Source: Bimuria novae-zelandiae CBS 107.79 (lineage: Eukaryota > Ascomycota > Dothideomycetes > Pleosporales > Didymosphaeriaceae). Taken from it: 59,772 nt of DNA. Each line of letters opens with the position of its first letter. Position 1 is the stretch's first letter. The notes below the pieces were generated by a model. That model was not told where the DNA came from and did not search any database. It saw only the letters and a list, made by a program, of their open reading frames with translations. Shown piece by piece: positions 46,506-58,197 of this stretch. A program made the translations under genes and the position numbers. The stretch lies in the NCBI GenBank assembly GCA_010015655.1, contig ML976670.1, forward strand, positions 667,546 through 727,317, in the 5' to 3' direction.

Positions 46506-48352
46506 ACGTGGTTCACCACCGAGCGGGCCAACCCCACCGAGCGGGCCACTTTTTAAAAGTCAGTCTATTGCGAAGCGCCTCCTACAACACCACTATAATT
46601 TACTATAATTCGCAGAACATAGAAATACTATTCAGACTTATCGCTATTAGATGTATCTACAATTTCTACTACGCAGGTGCGAGCGTTGTGGCCAGCTTCG
46701 CCGTAACGTCCGCAGCGCCTCTGCCCACGCACCCTCTTTACAGACTCTTTACCCTCCTTTTGCCCACTACTATCCTTTTCAGCTATTAAATTAACTACCT
46801 CTCTTACTATAAGTGTCTTAGCTGCCTAAATATACTTCCTCTTTTAACTTTTTATTTCTATTACTATCTCTACTACCTTGCGAAGCCCTACTATTTCTTA
46901 TTACATTAATACTATTTCGTGCCCTATTAATGCAACACCTTTATTAAGCTGCTTAACAGCTCTAAAAAGCGGAGAAACTAGTAAATCTCTATACTTCTGT
47001 ACACGCTTATAAACTAGCGTTAACTAAGCCTCTATCTCGCGGAGGTTGCTTAGTGTTTTTAATTCCTATAAGGTGTCCTCTGTGTTAGGTGGAGTTGGCG
47101 TACGAAGAACTATATTAAGTCTTAATAACACCGCCTCTAGGTCGTGTAGGACCAATCTAGCGCCTTTAAAGCCTACGCAGATATTCGCCTTTATTATTAC
47201 TTTCTTAAAAGCTACTTTAAAGGCTAGTAGAAAGGCCTCCTTCTTAATCTACTTAGTGCTATACCGTGCTAAGCTACTAATCTTATTACTGTACGCCCGC
47301 TTTAAAGGCGAAAAACAACCTATATTAAGTGGCTACAAGAGGTGTGATGAGTGTAGAGGCATATAGAGAATAATAATCTTCTATTCCTTATAGTATTTGT
47401 GGAATTCGTGTGAGTAGTGGCTCTTATAACCATCTATAATTAGTAGCTAGTGTGCACCTAAACTACGCGCCTTAGTATAAGTATTAAAGTGCCTTAGCTA
47501 GGTAAGGCTAAGCTTATTTAACGTCTAGCTATTAGGACTGATTTTAATAACCTAGTCTTAGGGTAGATTATAGAACCAGGACGTGATTAGAACCTTGCTA
47601 GGAAAAATAAGAAAAAGTAGCAGAGCCTAGCCTTTAGCGCTAACACCCTAGATATTAGTAACCTACCTATAATTACTAGGTTAAATCTTCTTTAGGTTGC
47701 TTCGCTTCTCAGAGCCTGTAAAGACTATTTAACCCTGTATTATCCCTATTATAAAGCCTGTCTTGTCAAAGTTATACGTGTCGTCATCAGCGATACTGTA
47801 CTTAGCCTTAGTATTAGTAACTAGCTTGAACTAGGGCGTTATAATATATAGATCTTCGTTTAGGGCTCGCTAATAATTATATAGATAGCTCCTTTAAAGC
47901 TTAATTTCTAGCGTACGCGTCTTAAGCCTGTCTATCTAGTGCTTACTAATAGGCTATCCACCACGCTTAGCAAGTAGATTATTAGCTATATCTTAGACTA
48001 TATCCCTTATTACACCTATTCCTCGCTAGTTAAGCTTAAGTATACGTCGGACTAGAGCCTCCTTCTCTAGTTTAGTTAGCTTCTTTAAGTTAGGCTCGCA
48101 ATCGCGTCGAGAGAGGGCTCCTTAGCGTTATTATTATACTATTATTTAAAGCACGCTAAAGGCTATAATAACGCGTCTTTTGCTTTTATTATAATCTTTA
48201 ATTATAGCTTAGATAGTAAGCTGCAGTGCACTTTTAGTATAAGGTTATTACGCGTTATGTTGTGATGGCATTGTAGTATAAGCTAGAGGTGGGCTGCATT
48301 TAGCAAAGTTGGCCCGCTTGGTGGAGTTGGCCCGCTCGGTGGTGAACCACGT
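46506..48352 (-). mobile_element. pogo/Fot1-like DNA transposon (1,847 bp)
   Basis: TIRs of about 43 bp begin ACGTGGTTCACCACCGAGCG at both ends, with TA on each side (46504-46505 and 48353-48354). Each TIR holds a 15-bp unit (CCACCGAGCGGGCCA) twice. The reverse strand encodes the transposase: an HTH_CENPB-like part (GALSRRDCEPNLKKLTKLEKEAL), DDTYNFDKTGFIIGI (first Asp), LLIIDGYKSHYSHEF (second Asp) and YMPLHSSHLL.PLNIGCFSPLKRAY, where the third Asp (PLD) reads as Asn through a G-to-A change. Many stops; inactive. It is inserted in Gypsy family B, between integrase and RT sequence. Different TIRs mark it as a separate family from the pogo element at 32308. Confidence 0.9.
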
Positions 48353-48373
48353 TAGACTATAAGGTGCTTTACC

Positions 48374-48596
48374 TGTAATGAGGTAAGCGCCCCGCTTACT
48401 AAGCCAATACTATGTGACTTCCTCACCTGCACCAAAAGGTACGCACGAGAATACTTAAGCCAAGTATTACTCGTATAGTATAATATATATAGGATATGCT
48501 AGGGTCAGCCACTAGCGCTAGTGTTTGATCCTAGCCTAGCCGGAACCTCTATAAGCGAGAGAAGGCCACGTGTTCGACCGTGCCTACCTCGTTACA
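48374..48596. repeat. orphan solo LTR (or short TIR element), 223 bp
   Basis: The termini are TGTAATGAGGTA and TACCTCGTTACA (11 of 12 inverted match), with a perfect 5-bp duplication TTACC (48369-48373 and 48597-48601). It is GC-richer than the surroundings and contains TGTTCGACC near the end. No other copy is in the window. Five-bp duplication and TG..CA ends favour an LTR. Confidence 0.75.
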
Positions 48597-51534
48597 TTAC
48601 CGCTTAATATATATAGTCCTATTTATTTACGTATTTAAGAACTATAAGTATTACTTTATTATAAATAGCGTAGTTATATTCTGCCAGGCTATTCTTTGCT
48701 AAAAGGTAAGCTACTAGACGTAGAATCCTAATATTATTATACTAGAAGAAGTATCCTCTAGTTAACTAGCTAAAGGCGTCTACATTTAGTACTAATTTTT
48801 ATTTAAGGTTAAAGTAGACAAGCGCGGGATCTATATAGAACTCTATTTTTAGAAAGTTAAATACGTACTACTACTCGTATCCCTAAATAAATTCTGCTCC
48901 TTTACTAGTAAGCTTTATAAGGGGGCTTACTATATTAGAAAAGTCTTATATAAATCTCTAGTAAAAATTTAAAAACCTTATTAAGGTCTAGACTCCCTTT
49001 ACTTAAATTAATAGCTTTTATTCTTAAATTATTTAGACTTTATTTAGGTTTATGCTTACGTCCTTATTAACTTCTATAATAAATTTAAGGTACTCAGTCT
49101 TCGTAACGTAGAACTTAGATTTCTTAATATTTAAATATAATTCTATATTTCTTAATTATTAAATTACGATATATGCTTTCTCTTTGCGGTCATTTTAGCT
49201 ACTACTAAAGAAGGTAAGAATGTTATTTATATACGCTAAGTAATAGTTATTAAGGTGCACTTTTAGTACCTAATTTATATACTACCAAAACGTACTTAGC
49301 CCGTTAGTAAGGCTAAGAGGAACTACTAGCTACTTATAAAAACTAAATTAGATTTTAAATACTATCTTTTATTCCTTGCCTTTTGCTATTTAAAGCTTAT
49401 AAAAAGCTAAAATTATATTTAGTTTATTAAACTATTTAGCCTTTGCGAGAAACTAAAGGATCTTACTAATTAATAGTAAAAGGTACTAGTCCTTCTTTAA
49501 AATAGCATTTTGGGCTTAATAATTAATATAAAAGCGTAGTCCTTTATTAGGTTTTTTAGTAAATAATACTAAGACACTGGCGCTAGACTTACTTACTTAA
49601 ATAAAGCTTTTATTTAAGTATTTAGTAAGCTCTTTTTAAAGGATAAGCAACTCTCTACGACACATATTAAATAGAGGCTATAGGGGATTATTAGGATCTT
49701 GCTATCTTTTTCTACGAGCGGGATAAAAAGATCTACTATAGAGCTACGGTGCGAGGAGAGCTTGTTAGCCTATTCCTTATAAAAGATACGCTACAAGTTC
49801 TTAAAAGATTTAGAGAGTAGCTCTTATAGATATACATTTAGTTTATAGATTAACGCTTTCTATATATTTTTTATTAATATAAAAAACACCTTAGCCTTAT
49901 TTCTTAGGCGTTAATTACGCCAATCTAGGACTATAAAGGCTTTAGCTAATATTCTTTAGAGCTTTATTAATAGTTTTTTACCTTTTTAGTTACAAATATA
50001 AGCGTCTAAACTTTTAATCAAGATTAATTTCTTTGTTAGAGCGAGTTTAATCGTATCCTTTTTTATTTAAATTAGGCTAAAAATTAGATCGTGTGACTAA
50101 TTATTAAGTAAGATAGATAATTATATTAATTCTCTAGAACTATTAATATTTACTTTTAATTAGACTACTTTACGTACGAAAAGCAGCATGCCTCTAATAC
50201 TAAAAATTTCTTATATATAGGGTAGGTTCTTACGCTGTAGGTAGGCTTTTATTATGGATTTATTTAATATATATCTAAAAGTTAGATGACTTAAATTAAT
50301 TACTATTAATATAAATATAATATTATTAATAAGCGAGTGCACTAGTACTAGTATTAAGTCTAGTTATAGCTTTTAAAAGTTATGAAAAGTTATTTTTTAT
50401 CCTTTTCCTACTTTTGCCTCCTAGCGGCGATTATCACTAAGACGATCTAGTTTTCTAAATTAATAGAGTTTATATTAAACTCTTTATTAAAGGATCTTTT
50501 AGTAGTAAGTGTAGTAGCACGAACTTGTGCTAGCTTTATTATTAATAAATATATTTATACTACTTTACGTAGTGTCCTATATCTTTATAATAAAATTAGA
50601 AACTATTCTGTTTACGAGTTTCTATTACCTCGCGCGATACCTAGATAGCTTGCTTCTAGGTATTACTGGATCTGTATCTTATAGCTCTATTTACTACTTA
50701 GTGTCTTCTATCTTAGCTTTATTAGCTAGATATCCTTCTAGAGTTAGCTTAAGTATGTTTTTAATTGATCTCGTCTAGTCCCCTACTTTTAGTAGAGAAC
50801 TTTAGTAGCTATAATTTATTTTAAAAAAGTGTTTTTTTAACCATATTAACTCTTTTTTATACTTTTTACAGGTACTAATTATTACTTATATATATTATAA
50901 CTACTTAGCCCTGGAGGTTATCGTAAAGGCTTTAAATGTATAGATTTTATAAAATCTCTTAATTATACTCCTTAGTTTCTATAGCGTAGTTATTAAAGTT
51001 AAAACTAAAGTTACAAAGCTTCTAGTTCCCTTATTATATTATAAGTAAATAATTACACGCGATTTCTTTAGCCAGGTAGTTATAAAAGTTATAGTCTAGT
51101 AACTTCTGGAGGTTAGCTTTAGTGTATTTTAGGTAGTAGTCTAGGTACGTAATTCCCACCGTCGCTACACGTCCTATTAATTAACTAATAATATATTTAG
51201 GTATATTTCTAAGGCAGTCCCTATCCTCCAGGAGTTTATATTATATTACTATTTTAAAGTAGTAGTAATTCTATTGTTTACTATTAAGTAAGCTAAATTA
51301 AATTTTTTAGAATAGCGGCTTTTTCCTTAGTTTAAGATAAGTTTTACTATCAATCTCTCTAGTAGCTCTATTTATTAGTTTACTTCTAATAGCTAATTTG
51401 TACCATTCGTCTCTTAGGAGTATTATTATATTATTAGGGATTCCTAGTAATTCCTTATTATTTCTTTCGTTCGTCTTCTTACTGCTTATAATAGAGTCTG
51501 AAAAGTGTCTTAAAGGTTTATAAGTACTTTAATC

Positions 51535-52560
51535 TTACTTAACAATTATTATATTTTATTCTTATTAATTCCTAATAACTAGTATTTAATTATAAATAAG
51601 GAAACTATCTTTTTATCTACCTAACCATTACCTTTTTATAAGCTAATAGCTCGCTACGCATAAATATTTACGCTAAGATATATATTTTTTGTAAAAAGTT
51701 CTATTCTTATTTTTATAACCTCTTTATTTAGTAAAAATAGTCTTATTAGCGTTAAGTATCTATTAGGACTCCTTTTTAATTACTCGCTAAGAAGGATTTT
51801 GTCTCTTTATAGGTCTAGGAGTTACTTTTATAGTATTTATTTATATAAGTCCTTTAACTTTGTATGCTACTTTGTAACTTTAGTTTATAAATATATTTAA
51901 AATTTCCTTATCCTGCAATAGGTAAAAGTAATTAAATTTAATATAAGGGGCTAGGTACTTAAGGAGCTAAAGGTGCTTAAATGTTTTATAAATTTAATAA
52001 AAATCCTAAAGTTAAGCTTCAGGCATTAAAATTATATATCTAGGGTTCGTATAAGTTTAATATTGACAGCTTAACTTTAGACTTTTTATTAAATTTATAA
52101 GTATTTCTCTAGCATCTTTAGCTTGTTAAGTATTTAGCTCTTTATATTAAATTTAATTACTTCTACTTGTTGCGGGATAAATAGATTTTAAATATAACTA
52201 TAAACTAAAGCTATAAAGTAGTATACAAAGTTAACAAACTTATAAAATTAAATATTATAAAGGTAACGCCTAGATCTACGAGAAGATAAAACTCTCTTTA
52301 GTAAGTAATTAAAAAAATTCTTAATAGATACTTAACGCTAGCAAGACGATCTTTACTAAATAAAAAAGTTATAAAAATAAGAATATAACTTTTTACTAAA
52401 AATCTAGATTTTAGCGCGAATAATTATACGTAGTAAGCTATCAGCTTATAAGAAAGTAATAATTAAGGAGACGAAAGAATAGTTTCTTTGTATATAATCA
52501 CACTTTAGTTATTAAGAGTTAATAAGAATAAAATATAGGTGTTAGACACTTCTCTTAAGA
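51535..52560. repeat. palindrome of about 1 kb formed by inverted Gypsy B ends
   Basis: Left arm from about 51535 and right arm to about 52560 are inverted copies around a centre near 52050. Examples are AACTTTGTATGCTACTTT (about 51864) against the reverse complement at about 52236, and GTAATTAAATTTAATATAA on both sides of the centre. The arms include the start of the Gypsy B LTR and adjoining internal sequence. They have diverged by transitions. Confidence 0.75.
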
Positions 52561-53356
52561 TAATAGGTAGTTTCTAAGGTATTCTCCTGCGGAGGCTACT
52601 TCATCCTATAGACTTAAGTATGCTAGACACTAGAGGTTATATTAGTCTTATCTAATTGGCATGTAACCTGCGTCTCTTCCAGGTTATATGTTTCTTATTA
52701 TTATATTAAGTTTACAAGGATCTAGGCCCTAAGGAAACTATTTTATTTTAAACTTCTATTCCTTATATAGCTTATAAGTATTATTAAAATACTAATACTA
52801 ACTATTTTACTTAGAGTGCTTAGACTAGTATATAGGAAAGTGCTTATAGTAGTTATTAAACACGTTATACTAACTTTTCTTTAGTTAGTAGTAGTCTAAT
52901 CTTCCTAAGATATAGGTAGCTTTAACTTAAGCCTTAAAGTGCTATTAGCATCCTTTACGCGTATATTACTACTACTTAGCGCGCCTGTACTATTCTAGTA
53001 TTATAATCTAGCGTAGGTAATGCCTTAGAGAACCCTATAGCTTCTTAGTAAGCTAATAGGCGTCCCACGTGTATGGTCCCTAAATAACTACCTTTGTCTC
53101 GCGCTAAGATAAGTGGTGTAGTATACTATTACATATCTAGTATTCTTAGAGGGTTCTTTGTTCCTCCTCTTAGTTTATTAGTTCTAGGATCTCTATATAA
53201 GATCTACTTTATCGCTTTCTACCAGCGTAAGGGTAATTATAGCTACTTATAAGAGGTTAATTATATTAATCTTGATCTCCTAGCCTTCGCAGTCTTTAGC
53301 GAAGTAGCCTTATTTACTATATTAAAGGTAAGCATTATTTTTAAACCTCTGTTCTT

Positions 53357-53911
53357 TGTTACGATCACGAACCCCATAGGAATAAGGAAACTAGACAATT
53401 ACGCTAAGGAAGTAATTATTAGCAAAATAACCAGGTCGCAGGGACACACGAAGACGCGGGGTAGCTTAAGTTAGTAGTTACGTAACGTAGTCCCGCCTAA
53501 GCGAGAAGTCTAAGGGACTACGAAAGTCTAAGGGACTACGGAAGTCTAAGGGACTATAAAAGTCTAAGGGACTATAAACGTCCTAAGGACTATAAAGGCT
53601 TAGTAGGACTATAATAGTAATTTAGATAATAAATAAATAGTATATAGTCTAATAATTTCTCTATACTTCTCCTACTCCTTGTAGTTAACTTAATATACTA
53701 CGAGTATATCTCTTATAATAGATTAGTAAATCTCCTAGTTAGTTATTCTATAGTCTATTATAGCATTAAATTATTTTTAAAACCTACCTCGTAGCTATCT
53801 CTAGCTTTTAACTATTAAATATCTGTAAGGCATTTCTCCCTTAACCTATCCTCCCCTAACCTATCCTCCCCTAACCTAGACCAGGCTTAGGTACGTAGAA
53901 CCCTTATAACA
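53357..53911 (+). repeat. solo LTR of Gypsy family A, 555 bp, with expanded internal repeat
   Basis: It starts TGTTACGATCACGAACCCC and ends CTTATAACA, with perfect duplication TTCTT (53352-53356 and 53912-53916). An array of AAGTCTAAGGGACTAY units occurs at about 53505-53600, and a CTAACCTATCCTCCC repeat near 53848-53878. These explain its extra length. Confidence 0.92.
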
Positions 53912-54818
53912 TTCTTGCTTTTCCTATAAAATACTACTTTTATTCTAGTAGCTCTTTTTTAGCTTATATAGCTGCTTTCCTTTACTATTTTTCTTTTTGT
54001 ACTATTAAGCTTCGTTAGCTATAATAACGTCTCCGTCCCTGTCCCTTGTAGTGGGTCGGGTGCTAATTTCCTTTCTAGAGAGTAGTTAGGTATCGTGCTA
54101 TTTTTCTAGCTTTTATTTGTATAGGCGATTATCTACTTTAATAGTATTATCTATAAGTTCTTCTAGATTATTTACTTTTCCTTAATAGACTAGTTTGTCT
54201 TTAACTATCTCCTTTAGCCTATTATAGTAGGCGATTATGAGTAGGGCTTTTCTCTATCTATTAAGTTCTACTATAATCTATTAAAACTCTAAAGTATAAA
54301 GTACTACTAATTTTTCTTAGCGTAGGCGTTAAAGGCGTATTTTAGCTTAATATTTTTTATTAATTATACTAAATATTTCTTTTATAGTTTTAAAAAAGGC
54401 CTCTTAGTCCTTAAAGGTGTCCTTAGTAGCGTCTAACTTATAATTTTTAAGCTTACTATGCTTAAGAAAGATATTAATTATTAGCCTAGCCTATATAGCT
54501 GCCTTATCCTATATATTTATATAGACAACTAGGATCTTATCTTATTCTGTCCTAAACCTTCCTAAATTATAATAGATAAATAGTTTTATTTATATTAGGA
54601 ACGTTCCTAGGCGTCCTTTTCTAGTATAGGATTTTAGTTTAGGAACTTTTAGTTAATGTCTTGTATCTTTCTATCTAGTTATTTTTTTACTTATCTTGTT
54701 AATAATTTCCTAAAGCTAGTCTATCTAAGCTACTTATTTAATAATTAGTTCTCTTAGTATCCTTTATTAGTTAGCTAGGGCTGCTAAGGTTATCGAGCTA
54801 GATCTTACTATTATACTA

Positions 54819-57111
54819 TCCCTTGCACCGGCAACATCGCCCGCACACGGACCACCTCTTAATAGCCAATCAGATAATTAATTACCAAAACACTAAGACC
54901 TGCGTCATGATGTTAGCAATTATTAATTACTAGCTAAAATATAACTTTTTTAAAATTTCTAGTATATACAAGCATGCCGAAACGTGTAGCGCCTATTAGT
55001 AATAATCCTAACTTTATAAAATTTATAAAGTATAGTTAAAAAGATAGTGTTTTATCTAACTTACCGCGCACGCTGCTAGCTACCTAGTAACTACTTAAAA
55101 TAAATAATCTATATACTTTTAGACGCGCTTAGTTACCTTAGTATATAGACATTAATTCTCCTATTTCCTTATTTAACTTATTTTACGACGCTAAGCTTCT
55201 TAATTAAATTACATACTATACGAATTAGCACGCTAAAAAGCTTTAAGCTAAAGCGCCGTTAACGCCTAACCGCCGTAAATAGAAACTAACGTCGCCAAGC
55301 GAGCTATATACCTACTTTAGAATTATTATATACATGGCGCTTTACAAAGAGCCGTCGCTTAAGGAGTATTAGCGGAAACTTTATAGGACAGCGCCTACGC
55401 ACAAAGTTAACCTCTACATGTCGTAGAAACGCTAGGAGTAGCTAGATTAATACTTATACCTAATAGAGGTTAATTAGAGCTTTAAATCGCCCTTTAGCTA
55501 AGTATAAGATCTCTTAGAGTTATTGCGCGAGCGTAGCTTTAAGTATTAGATCTTTAGTAAGTACCTTTATATTAATAAGGTAATAGTAAGATTTATAGGA
55601 CGCGCGAGTAAGGTAATTATAATTAAGATAAAGCTAACGCTAGAGGGGTATAAAATCTAGTGTTTAGCTAATAATAAAGTAATTCTAAACTAGTTATTTT
55701 ATGCTAGAGGTGCTAGGCGAGGTCTAGTAAACTTACTTACTTTTATAAGAGCAAAAACGCCGCCCTTTACACTAACTAAGTCTATTCCTATTACTTTTAT
55801 AATTACTAAGGACGCTGCCGGGCGTCGTTAATTTCTGCTAAATTACTATATTATCTAGGATAATAATCTCTTTAATACTATCCCTATACTTAAATACCTA
55901 AGAGATAATAGCGTAGGGTACGCGGGCACTATAAGGATAATAAAGATAATAATAAAGAAGAGATTTAAGTTAAACGCGATAGTAAAGCTAATATTTAAGG
56001 CACCTATAGTGGCAACGCGCGCCCGCGTAAAGTTAACTAAGGAGCGCTTTAATAGTAACCTTATAAAGCTTAAGACAACGTTTTTAGGCAAGATAGAATA
56101 GGGAGAAACGTACTAGGCGCTCTTAAAGAGTAAGAAAGTCCTATAAGTTACTTAGAGAGATAATTAGGTAGTTCTTTTTACTAGTACTATTGCTAAGGGT
56201 AAGTTTCTTGAGGCTTAATAATATACTAAAACTTATTAATAAGAGTTGCCACCTAGCTGCTTGCCTAGTTATAAAGCTCCGCCGTTACTCTAAAACCTTT
56301 TAAAGAGACTAAAAACTATTTAAGAAGGTCTTTAGCAACGAGCCTATCAAGTTATTAGGTATACTTAAGATAATAAACGACTACAACAAGCATAAAAGCA
56401 AGATAGATTAGTTTAACTAGGTAAAGAGCTACTATAGCGTCTAGTAAGCTAAGCGGCGCATATAGAAGCCCCTTTAGTACTTTTTACTAGATCTTATACT
56501 TAATAACTATTATAGACTCTCCTCCTACTCCTCCTCTGCCGCCACTAAACGTGGCGGCTATAAGAAGTTCCTATATGACCTTATTAAGCAGTTATTTAAG
56601 CGTAGTAAATAATTAGCAAGGGGCTATAAGAAGCGCAAGAAACTTAATAATATTAATATTATTAAAAAGAGCGCTTATAAGTCTATAAGGCTATTTAAAA
56701 AGTCTAAGACCTGTACTACTTGTGTTAAAAACGCACGTTAATTACACAAGTCTTAGACATCTCGGACACCTCTAGGTTATGTGTCTAGTAATCTATAGCG
56801 ACGCAAGCGTGCCCAGCGTCCTCCGCGTACTTACTATGGGTGTACGCTTTGCCGCTTGCCTTTATATAGGCCAGAAATTAGGCCTGAGTGCTGGCAGGAG
56901 CACCTCCGACGACATTAAACTATTAAGGAAGTTAACATAAAAGCAAGCTTAAGTATTAAGTAATTAGAAGTTAAGACCTCTAGAAATATAATCTTTATAT
57001 AAATTTCTATACAAACTGCATCAATTCTGGTGTTCTGCCCAGATCGGAGCGATCATCCGATTGGCTATCACCAGGTGGTCCGTGTGCGGGCGATGTTACC
57101 GGTGCAAGGGA
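54819..57111 (+). mobile_element. piggyBac-like DNA transposon (2,293 bp), RIP-inactivated
   Basis: TIRs of about 57 bp (TCCCTTGCACCGG.AACATCG at the left, inverted at 57060-57111) are flanked by TA (54817-54818 and 57112-57113). The forward frame starts at ATG 54974 (MPKRVAPISNNPNF). Matches to the piggyBac transposase domain include LYTYFRIIIYMALYKEPSLKEYW, RAKTPPFTLTKSIPI, and NLFNTIPILKYLRDNSVGYAGT. The C-terminus has PPRTYYGCTLCRLPLYR and ECWQEHLRRH, the Cys-rich domain of this family. Dozens of stops. It is inserted close to the LTR of the Gypsy A relic. I call the family from motif order; a TTAA duplication, usual for piggyBac, is not seen. Confidence 0.75.
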
Positions 57112-57125
57112 TAAGGTAGTTAGAG

Positions 57126-57554
57126 TATTATAGGGCGCTCTTACTTAGTCTAATCTAAGTTAGGGTAATAAGGTAATAAAGTACCTTATAAATTATTTAA
57201 TAGTATAAGTTAATGCGACACTTAGCGCGTAGCTAAATAATTTAATCTTATAATAAATAAGATAACTATTAGTTTGTATAAGAAAACGTTCTTGTATAGA
57301 AGATATATAAGTTAACTACAAGGAGCGTATAATAGGAAACTATCTTATATATATATATACCTTGCTTGCTTAGTTACTTAGCACTACTAATTAACTAAGT
57401 AGTTACGTGTCTTGCTTAGTTGCTTAGTACTACTAATCCACTAAGCAGTCACGTGATCCCAAGGCTAGCTCCTTAGCGTACTTATTAACCCGTTCCTCGG
57501 CCGCCTGTCCTTATAAGCGCCCATCCCTCGTCACCTTACTTCTGATTCGTAACA
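57126..57554 (-). repeat. LTR of the truncated Gypsy A relic
   Basis: About 429 bp, similar to 34286-34737 through GCGACACTTAGCGCG and ATAAATAAGATAACTATTAG. It ends GATTCGTAACA. Its middle block is replaced by a CTTGCTTAGTTRCTTAG-type repeat. Confidence 0.85.
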
Positions 57555-57726
57555 TAATGTCTATGCGATCCTAACCTAACCCTAACCCGAGCTTGGTAAC
57601 CCTTAATCCATTTACCAGCCTAGTCTTAGCAGAGTGATACACTCGCTTGTGTAATACACTGGCTTGTAAAGTAGGTTATAATAAAGTATATAAATAGTAA
57701 TTACTAACTATACATAATTATTTTTA

Positions 57727-57809
57727 GCCGGATGGCATAGTGGTTAAATGCCTGGAAAGCTTTAGTCTTGGCACAATAAAGTACGTGGGTTCGAATCCTA
57801 CCGCTGTCA
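57727..57809 (+). other. tRNA-like sequence, tRNA pseudogene or SINE head
   Basis: A box TGGCATAGTGG at 57733-57743 and B box GGTTCGAATCC at 57788-57798 are both perfect, 44 bp apart. The T arm (GTGGG-TTCGAAT-CCTAC) pairs with one G.U. The 3' end CCGCTGTC fits serine-type tRNAs, but the 5' acceptor half and the anticodon stem do not pair well. Not a functional tRNA by eye. Confidence 0.5.
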
Positions 57810-58197
57810 CAATCTGTAAAGGCAATATTTAGTTTTAATGTTCGAGTGCTTAGGTGTGGCTAACACTCTGCGCAGTGGCCAGTGCCGTGCAGCGCGACGT
57901 GATTAGTAAAGCGTCTTGGAACGGAACAACAATCGTACGTTGCGTTTTAAAGAACGAATTAGATGTCTATACTCACTTTTTCTAAACTAATTAGAGGGTT
58001 AGAAATGTCATCCTAATGCGGACGGTTTGGCAAAAGTTGCCAAACAACTTCACTGTATAAGGGCCTGTTCGGTACGGGTGTCAGATTCAATCTGATCAGA
58101 AAAAACTGCTCCGTAACATCGCGCTATCCCCTTGTTCAAACGCGGGCAGCTCAAAGCAGTTAAGAGGCCCCCTGAGTTCTGAAGGCTGTGTCGGCAA

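Larger units (their letters stand above)
36742..52050 (-). mobile_element. Gypsy LTR retrotransposon family B, carrying three nested insertions
   Basis: Matching LTR starts (TGTAAGAAGCTAGGTGCCC at 36742 and the RIP form TATAAGGGGCTAGG at about 51934) bound reverse-strand Gypsy coding. Integrase is at about 44200-46500 (INRRLSIANYSEIDR, a damaged form of the ..HPETDGQTER motif, then INSILKAYLQAYYN). Reverse transcriptase is near 48900-49300, with KKSKFYVTKTEYLKFII and AYINNILTF where YLDD changed by G-to-A. Subtracting the nested Copia, pogo and solo-LTR insertions leaves about 7.5 kb, normal for the superfamily. The right LTR is cut by a palindromic junction at about 52050. Very heavily RIP-damaged, so it is older than its insertions. 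The right boundary is approximate. Confidence 0.72.
52560..57554 (-). mobile_element. truncated Gypsy family A relic (gag part and 5' LTR)
   Basis: Sequence from about 52560 aligns with 30740-34737 of the intact Gypsy A element: the zinc-knuckle region near 53315, gag near 54300-54800, and an LTR at the right. Pol is missing to the left, where the palindrome begins. Two insertions interrupt it: a solo LTR at 53357-53911 and a piggyBac-like element at 54819-57111. Extremely TpA-rich. The left boundary is approximate. Confidence 0.8.

Noticed and set aside
46508..47366. Forward-strand frames in the pogo element
   Set aside because: The transposase motifs lie on the reverse strand; these are shadows.
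50527..50778. 83-codon hydrophobic open frame
   Set aside because: AT-rich RIP sequence yields Leu/Ile/Tyr-rich frames by chance; it lies in the Gypsy B pol or gag region on the wrong strand.
53505..53600. Regular repeats considered as a CRISPR-like array
   Set aside because: Units are contiguous without unique spacers, lie inside an LTR, and the genome is fungal.
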